Origin: Albula goreensis
Taxonomy: Eukaryota; Chordata; Actinopteri; Albuliformes; Albulidae
Length of the DNA: 64,000 bases
Direction of reading: 5' to 3'
NCBI GenBank assembly: GCA_022829145.1
Contig: CM040747.1
Coordinates: 37,650,052-37,714,051 of the forward strand
Shown here: positions 57,490 through 64,000 of the stretch, piece by piece
Position numbering within the stretch: the stretch's first letter is position 1
Layout of the letters: the number at the start of each line of letters is the position of its first letter
Notes under the pieces: generated by a model
Database searches by the model: none
What the model saw: the letters and a program-made list of their open reading frames with translations, nothing else
What the model was told of the DNA's origin: nothing
Made by a program: the position numbers and the translations under genes

Positions 57490-57888
57490 AGCAGTTTAAC
57501 ACTGGTGTAACTGTGTCTGGACAGCAGGATCGCAATCCAAAACAACATCATTCACATTTTGCCATCATATTCTTTTTCTCACATGTACCCCTGTTAAACA
57601 GTGCAGTGTAAACCTTTGAGGCGGTGAAATTGCACAGTTAGATTTTAACACTTTGAAACCTTGGATTTTGCCTGATTTTCGTGGTGTGAGTTATTTATGT
57701 CCTATCACTGCTGCACTTACACATAATCCATACTCTGATTGTTTCCCATTACACTGAAGGACCAGACATGGCTGACTACTGCAGCCATTGCTGTTTTTCC
57801 ACTGTAGTGAAAGAGGCTTTTGCTGCTCTCTCCGTCGTAGTTAACAAGGACAGGGTATCACCTGAGGGGTGTGGAACAAGTGTGGAAG
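57490..57888. other. V7 upstream flank, no gene
   Basis: Resembles the sequences upstream of V6 and V8 (CAGGATCGCAATCC, then ACATGTACCCCTGTTAAACA) but is more diverged after about 57600. Nothing coding. Confidence 0.5.
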
Positions 57889-58351
57889 GCTGCGTTCCAA
57901 TACTCAAATTCGTCTCCTCCTTTCCTCCATGCCCCTGAAGCTGATTATGTGTTCTCCTTTCCTCCACTGTTCCAAAGCGAAATCTCGCCTCCTCCTTTCC
58001 TCCTTTCTTGCTTCCTCCAAACGGAGAATACATCGATGTATCCTACCGCGGAAGTCTTTTCTGGGTGACATCATTGTGCTCACGACCAGTCAGGTTAAAA
58101 GACCATCCCACAGAATATTTTGATTGGCTTTGGTATCCTCAGAGTCAGTTGAAATGATTACTTCATCAATATCCGACATCGACTTTGATGATGGGCGAAT
58201 CGGATTAGCTTTTTTTTTATTCATCTCCTCCTCTCCTCCTTTCCTCCACTCGTTTCCTCCCCTCCTTTCCTCCACATATTTCCGGCATATTTCCGGGGTA
58301 GGAAAGGAGGGGAGGAAAGGAGGAGATGAGAAAAAAGTATTGGAACACAGC
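57889..58351. mobile_element. MITE with long pyrimidine/purine terminal hairpin
   Basis: Begins GCTGCGTTCCAATACTC and ends with the complement of GCTGTGTTCCAATACTT. Both ends continue into CTCCTCCTTTCCTCC-type repeats that are inverted with respect to each other. No transposase. Target duplication not clear, so the superfamily is left open. Confidence 0.65.
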
Positions 58352-58367
58352 AGAAGTGTCTCTGCAT

Positions 58368-58570
58368 TGTGGTGCCGGTAGAGGTGGAGGGAGGAGCAAG
58401 CTCCTCAGCTCCTCCCATTGTACTGATGTCAGTCTCCTGGTTCCCTCCCTCAGCCTGGAGAGTTAACTGGAGCTGCAGCAGCAGAGGCCTCACGAACAGG
58501 CAGCCTCACCTGAGAGTGATTTCTAATCAACTCAGCTGTGAGCACTTGCCTTCAATTAGGCCATCTATTT
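58368..58570 (+). repeat. Truncated LTR-like repeat (paired with 63394-63814)
   Basis: GGTGGAGGGAGGAGCAAGCT through CACTTGCCTTCAATTA matches, in opposite orientation, 63630-63814. Only the first about 200 bp is present here. Confidence 0.6.
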
Positions 58571-58799
58571 AAGCACAGCCTTATTGACTGAAGGGGGACC
58601 TTCACATTAGACTTTGAGGTTATGTGTGGCTGTTTGACCTGGCTGTGCTGCTTTTGAGTTTAAACTTGTGTTTGAGTATGTTCTTGTATTGTAGTCCCCC
58701 ATTTATAGAGTTTAGCTTGACAGAGACATTTTTATATACATATATATGACTCTATTTTTTTTTCAAAATTTGCCTCATTTGGCCAAGAAATTAAATCAT

Positions 58800-60180
58800 A
58801 CAATACTGTACCATCATAAAGGCCATAAACACCACTGTGCCAGAATGTGCTTTAACATCATGGAGTAAGTAAGACTCCAAAATGTCTCGTCTCTTGTAAA
58901 ACTCTTGCTTGTTCAGCACTGTGAACTCTTAGTATTATTTAAAAAATTTTATTCTTTTAAATTTACAACGTAGTATTGGACAGAATTCACATCATTTTGT
59001 TTCCCGGCAACACTAATATGTTGAAGTGGTTTAGAATTTTCAGTATTTCAGCCTCTATGATGTCACAATAGGAATGTTCTTAAAATGCAAACAGCTATCA
59101 ATTAATATGTCATTTGGACTTGTCATTGATTGAAACTATATATTACCAAAATTTACCAGTCACTTTGAACAGTTGAGGACAATATTGTGTTCCACTATTT
59201 TCTTGGAGAGTTTCATCCTTCAGACTTGTAAGTAGATACCTAAAGCTTTTCCTCAAATGCAGTGTCTCTTTGTCATTACTTCAAAATTAATCGATCAGTT
59301 CTGTGCCTGAATCTAACAGATAAGCAAAAGAAATTGGAGTTTTAATGTTTCACCTTACTACAGCAAGCAAGCTATGTAGGCTAACTCAAGTAAGGCTGCC
59401 ATATCGTATATGAGAATGGCCAATGTTGGTGCAAACTTGTTTTGCCGTAAGGTGCTAGTATTTCCATTTTGAATTAATTGCACTTCACAAGTCATTGTGA
59501 TAAAAGTAACATAATGAAATAAAAATTCATTATGAATTAAAACAGGTCGCTCGAAAAAGCCATTTGTAAATAAAATGTATTTTTATGAAAAAAAAGATCA
59601 AATAATTCATTACTTCATCATTATGAAGTAAAATTTAAACATGATAATGGTATTGTGAAAATCAATATGCTGAAATAATATTTTATCATAATGGATAGAG
59701 TATCATTTGTTGAATTATTTCACAATTTATCAACTAATTTATCATCTATGTGATTATTTACTTCTTAAATGTTTTTGTTTATTTAAATATGAATAAAATG
59801 GCATTTAGCCATTTGAGGGGCTGTGGGACAGAATGTACTGAATTATATCATCAAGCTTGACATCTCTGGCCTGTAATTCTGGTCAGTAAAATCAGTGCAT
59901 ATTAAAAGCAGCTGAGTGAGATGAGGACTGTGCTCCAAAAAATAAGTATATTCTCAGAGAAGTCCTCAAAGGTTGGAAGTTTGCAAATTAAATAATGGAA
60001 TTTATTCTTTTAATATAGCCAGTTCTGTACTATATACACTTTGCTCGTAGCTCAGCTAAAACACTGCATTATCCTGGGTATTGTTGTGACAGAGCTAAGA
60101 GGTACCTTGAAATGGTACCTTTACATAAAAACTAAAAGTGCTTGTTTTGCCTTGTTGTTAGGTAAGTCAATAATGGTTTG
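58800..60180 (+). repeat. Delta repeat copy (short form)
   Basis: Collinear with 37335-38760, with a deletion near 59805. Non-coding. Confidence 0.75.
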
Positions 60181-60215
60181 GTTAGTTGCAAACAAGTAAT
60201 TTAAGTGACTTTCAT

Positions 60216-60623
60216 TCACATGATGATGTTGTAGAGTGTTGTGTCTGGTACAAAGAGAGGGCAGTACAGTCGTTTGAGATGGGCCCAAGCGAAGTTGTAC
60301 TTTCTCCTGTCATATTTGCTTGCCATAATATATATAATTTGCACAGAGCTGAGGAAAACACATGTGGAAAACATAAACACAAGCACATGACAGTGAAATA
60401 CGAAAGTAAAAACAATAACAACAAAAACAAAACCAGCTAAGAAACCAGCTGACATAACATCAATTACAATAACAGTGATAATAAGAATGAATGTGGAATA
60501 AGCAGATAATGTGTAACAGAACAGGGCAGTGGCACAGGGAGGGTGGGATCTCCTCCTCTCTGTATCAGACCCATGATGATCTGTGTCTGATCCAGCCACC
60601 TCACTACCCAGCATTCCCTTCAC
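60216..60623 (-). other. Open frame with membrane-like segments, copy 2
   Basis: 135-codon frame, longer than the paralog at 38871-39164. After the shared hydrophobic part it continues MASKYDRRKYNFAWAHLKRL and YCPLFVPDTTLYN. That extension lies in delta-type repeat sequence, which argues against a real protein. Confidence 0.2.
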
Positions 60624-61745
60624 CTTACATAAACCTGCTAAACCCTGCAGATACTAACTGAACCCAAACCAAGGTTCATTTCTCCAAATCAATGATCATA
60701 TGTCAGTCATAATATTGACTCTGTTTTCTCTACATGCATTTGGAATGGGAAACATCCCTGTATATATGTGAGGTTTTTCTATTCAGACCCAGGAGTTAGC
60801 TTTACCTATCTTCCAGCATTACTACTGCTCTGCTAACATTCACTGCATTTTATTGTGTAAAAGCTTTCCCTCACAGCACACAGGACCTTCATGGGTGACT
60901 ATGGAGGCCAGATCATGCTGCTCACCCCGCCTGTCTGGGCTTATATTTGGCTCATTGGCCCTCACCAGTCCCTAAAGCTGTAAGAATCCTGTGGTGAAGC
61001 AGTCACTGACAATATGGGTTCAGTTCAGGATGCACTTTGGGCTTCAGTCCTCCTCTCTGCGCTACTCTACTGCTGAAAAGCATTGTTTTGCTTCCCTTTT
61101 CCATGCGTCTGCATTCAATGATTGACACAGAAAGGGATTTAAACCATTTGAAAAGATTGTTAAGAAAATTCATTGATAATTTACTTTTCTGTTTTAATTA
61201 TCTTGTAAGAGTAATATCTCGAGCTCCCATTTCTTCAGGTTCTTTCAGAAGCCCCTCAAAGTGCTGCCCAGAGATGGAGGTAATAAGTCAGTAGCATGAC
61301 AATGTCTCACTGCACCTCAGCACCCCCTTGTGGCCAGTTGTGTTTCCTACAGTCTGCTTGTTGAAGCTGCACATGAAGAGTCCTCCTCTGACTCAGTATC
61401 TGTGTGAGCACAACTGGGGGACTGCAGAGGGAAAAGAAGCAGCAGCTGACATCACATGTTTCAGAGGAGCACTCATGCTTTTCTGTGCTCTCTGGAGTTA
61501 AGACAGAAGGTTACTGTGATCAGCTAGACTCGCTGATATAACTGGGTATTATGGGCTAGGGAAAATTGGGGGCGCATTGCTTCACTGTATTAGATTACAG
61601 AGTGTGAGAGAGTTATTATTGAACCACTAAAGCTCAGTGTGCTGGAGCAGAACCCCTCAGTGTCCCGGGTCAGTGCCTCCCCCCTCAGCACCTGCAGTAG
61701 GTCCCAGCTGCAGCAGTGCAGTCTCTGTGCAGTCTGACTGAGGGA

Positions 61746-61773
61746 GGTTTTTGTACGGCTCTCTATCACTGTG
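61746..61773 (-). other. V8 recombination signal (12-RSS)
   Basis: Heptamer 61767-61773, 12-bp spacer, nonamer 61746-61754, all consensus. Confidence 0.95.
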
Positions 61774-62345
61774 TGAACACAACACTACTGCTGATGGAGT
61801 GTACACTCTGACAGTAGTAATCTCCTGCATCTTCAGCCTGGATTCCACTGATGGTCAGAGTGAAGTCAGTCCCAGATCCACTGCCACTGAATCGATCAGG
61901 AATCCCTGAGATACGTGATGTTGCCTTGTAGATCAGGAGTTTAGGAGCTTCTCCAGGTTTCTGCTGGTACCAGTGTAAATAGTTGTTGTTGTACACAGCA
62001 GGGCTGGTTCTACAGCTCAGGGTGACAGTGTCTCCTATGAGAGCAGATTTACCAGCAGGAGTCTGAGTCACAGTCACCTGTCCTGTAGACTCTAAATGAA
62101 AGAAAAAACACCTCATAAATCCTAATTTTAGCAACATGCAACATATATTATTTTATATATATGAAACCATCAGATTATCTGTTGATATCACAGAAAAACA
62201 TATTTTTTGTTGATTTCATGTTAATTTTTAAATGAGAATTATCATGTGTTTCTGAATGTTCCCAACCCTTACCCTGAATGCAGAAAGCGAGTGCCCAGAT
62301 GAAGATGGTGATAAAAGTCATTGTTGCTGTGGGTTCTGTTGCCAT
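61774..62345 (-). CDS. V8: light-chain V gene, kappa-type
   Basis: Leader exon 62273-62345 (donor CAGG|GTAAG) and V exon 61774-62091 (318 bp, acceptor TTTAG), intron 181 bp. Open with all framework residues ([18 protein letters not shown]). The mature start is [10 protein letters not shown], again without the early Cys, as in V7. CDR1 AVYNNNY, CDR2 region [17 protein letters not shown] for the usual [12 protein letters not shown]3 [12 protein letters not shown]. Predicted functional. Confidence 0.93.
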
Positions 62346-62383
62346 GAAGGACAGCTCTCAGTCATCAAGTGTTAAACTCACAG

Positions 62384-62449
62384 GACTATAAACACTCCCA
62401 GAGCACTGAAGCATGTGCTGCCAATGCAAAGTGTCTTCTCTATGCAAAT
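62384..62449 (-). promoter_or_regulatory. V8 promoter: octamer and TATA-like box
   Basis: Octamer at 62442-62449, GTTTATAGTC at 62384-62393. Confidence 0.85.
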
Positions 62450-62539
62450 AGTCTTCCTGGGTACAGCAGGCACTTGTAGCCCAGCAGTGCTGTGGAGGCA
62501 GACTAGGGTTTATGGGCTGTGACACAGACAGAGCAGTTT

Positions 62540-63207
62540 AACACTGGTGTAACAGTGTCTGGACAGCAGGATCACAATCCAAACCAACATCATTCACATT
62601 TTGCCATCATATTCTTTTTCTCACATGTACCCCTGTTAAACAGCACATACACCCCTCCTCTGACTCATCTCTATAGATGCAGCATTGGCCTTTGAGCAGG
62701 TGAAATTGCATGCAGAAACCTCGGGTTTTGACTAATGTTCATGCTATGGGTTAAGTTAGTTATAAGTTAGTTATCCTCTATCACTACTGCACTGACAAGT
62801 AATGCATATTGTGATTGATTCCCATTATATTACATTACCAGTCAGGTCTGGCTTCTGCAGCCATTGCTGTTTCTGCACTGCAGTGAATGAGGCTTTTGCT
62901 GCTTTCCTACATAAACATGCTAAATTAACTGGATGTGATCTGAACATTATCCTGATTGGTAATAACTCAGTTTCATTTAAACTGGGTAATTCTGAGAGGG
63001 GAATAATCGAGCTCTGATCTGATGTGTTCCTGCTCAGGAGTGCCTCTCAGTGTTGGGTGAGAGTAACACACAGTAATATAAAGAGTACTATAATGCATTT
63101 CCATTCCTGCAAAGTAAGTAATACAGTCATTTAACACTTTACTTGAAAAGCAAAAATGAGTACCGTGTAATATATTACAGGTTTTGTGTGTATGTGTATT
63201 TATAACT
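62540..63207 (+). repeat. Delta block, partial copy 3
   Basis: Collinear with 30070-30700, including the empty CACTACTGCACTGAC site at about 62783. Homology stops near 63205. Confidence 0.75.
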
Positions 63208-63249
63208 TCAAATGAAACCCATGAATACGTTTCATGGGTTTTTGAAGTA
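63208..63249. repeat. Imperfect hairpin at the end of delta homology
   Basis: CTTCAAATGAAACCCATGAA is followed after a 4-base loop by TTTCATGGGTTTTTGAAG. It sits where similarity to the other delta copies ends. Confidence 0.6.
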
Positions 63250-63393
63250 CATTGGATTGTTTTCCAAGAATTGTCAGCCTATATGATTGATTCAAGAATA
63301 GGGTCATTCATGCATTTTCACATCAGTATTACATTTTCAAATTTTTATGGTTATCATTTATGAGAACTACACAGAGAAATGAATAATAAGTTC

Positions 63394-63814
63394 TGTGACA
63401 CATTGGCTGGTGTGGCCACTGAGTCGGGTGGCGAGTAGAAGGAAAAACACAGAAGTTTAAACAAGTGCCCAAAAGCCTTTTATTTGACCCTTTTCCCAGG
63501 GAAAACCCAAAAAAGCAAATGGAAACAATGAAACTGAAAAACAGTACAGCCAACAAAAACACAATTAACACAAACCCGGTCCAAACCCAAGAAAGTCCTT
63601 GTTCAGCCTCTCAGACCCTGCTTTAATTGAAGGCAAGTGCTCACAGCTGAGTTGATTAGAAATCACTCTCAGGTGAGGCTGCCTGTTAGTGAGGCCTCTG
63701 CTGCTGCAGCTCCAGTTAACTCTCCAGGCTGAGGGAGGGAACCAGGAGACTGACAGCAGTACAGTGGGAGGAGCTGAGGAGCTTGCTCCTCCTTCCACCT
63801 CTCCCAGAGCCACA
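63394..63814 (-). mobile_element. LTR-like element, reverse orientation
   Basis: On the minus strand it runs from TGTGGCTCTGGGAGAGG to CAATGTGTCACA (TG...CA, 421 bp) and has an AATAAA signal (reverse complement near 63478) well placed for an LTR. No clean target duplication (AGTTC/GTCCT), so the boundaries are provisional. A truncated partner is at 58368-58570. Confidence 0.5.
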
Positions 63815-63839
63815 GTCCTATAAAATTTGATGTCCCTTT

Positions 63840-64000
63840 ATCAACTTTCGTTGGTTTTGTAAAAATGGAAGTTGTAAGATATGAGATAAGTAATATTTCT
63901 TCATAAAATGATATAATGTATGCAAATAAGCAATGAAAATTCTTTTCAACATGATGTCACTTCATTCTTTTTCATTTTTATTCATGTGTATTATATTTTT
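63840..64000. repeat. Sequence shared with 17160-17250
   Basis: CATAAAATGATATAATGTAT and TTTATTCATGTGTATTATAT also follow the V-flank vestige at 17.1 kb. No coding content. Confidence 0.5.

Larger units (their letters stand above)
53930..57490 (+). repeat. Beta block, copy 3 (carries V7)
   Basis: Collinear with copy 1 including the full L2 fragment. Directly abuts alpha copy 3; the other alpha-to-beta transition (V4 to V6) contains V4, a delta piece and the gamma block. Confidence 0.8.
60180..62530 (+). repeat. Gamma block, copy 2 (carries V8)
   Basis: Collinear with 38760-41130. Confidence 0.8.

Noticed and set aside
58217-58493. Arg/Glu/Gly- and Ser-rich frames around 58.1-58.5 kb
   Set aside because: They read through the purine/pyrimidine arms of the MITE and the adjacent LTR-like repeat.
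1-64000. CRISPR arrays, operons or bacterial regulatory sites
   Set aside because: The sequence is eukaryotic (spliced genes, LINEs, Ig V segments). The tandem repeats seen have no spacer structure.

Overview
The window looks like a teleost fish genome. Evidence: an NLR gene 3' end that joins leucine-rich repeats to a B30.2 (PRY-SPRY) domain, a fish-specific architecture; abundant fish-type mobile elements (L2-like and Tx1/L1-like LINEs, Tc1/mariner, hAT- and pogo-like MITEs, LTR elements); and multigene immunoglobulin light-chain V segments. The species cannot be fixed by eye.

Layout. 1-2.0 kb holds no confident gene. 2.0-5.05 kb (+) carries the 3' half of an NLRC3-like gene: two LRR exons, a 47-bp linker exon and a complete B30.2 exon. 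Its introns contain a tandem array of splice-acceptor copies, an inserted solo LTR, and a 45-bp minisatellite that repeats a splice donor ten times. 5-17 kb is repeat-rich and gene-poor: LINE fragments, an inverted copy of a repeat that recurs through the rest of the window, a pogo-like MITE, a Tc1 relic and a decayed LINE with ORF1, endonuclease and RT remnants. One 49-codon membrane-protein ORF lies at 7.6 kb on the minus strand.

17-63 kb is an immunoglobulin kappa-type light-chain V cluster, all on the minus strand. There are eight two-exon V genes (local names V1-V8 in coordinate order). Each has an ATTTGCAT octamer and TATA-like promoter at fixed spacing, a leader exon, a V exon, and a 12-bp-spacer recombination signal with heptamer CACAGTG and nonamer ACAAAAACC. 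Seven are open throughout; V3 has a leader frameshift. Two further sites keep only V downstream flank (17.1 and 53.9 kb). No J or C segment was recognised. The cluster grew by duplication of composite blocks, called here alpha (V1, V4, relic at 53.9 kb), beta (V3, V6, V7; with a tRNA-Asn pseudogene and L2 RT fragment), gamma (V5, V8, partly V2) and delta (non-coding, AT-rich).

A nearly intact-ended, coding-deficient LTR retrotransposon (44.2-48.9 kb) inserted very recently: its LTRs differ at one base by eye, it has a 5-bp target duplication, and paralogous blocks show the empty site. Other points of interest are two local inverted duplications that look like template-switch events, a probable gene-conversion tract over V4, a conserved E-box pair downstream of the recombination signals, and an octamer plus TATA box inside the LTR.
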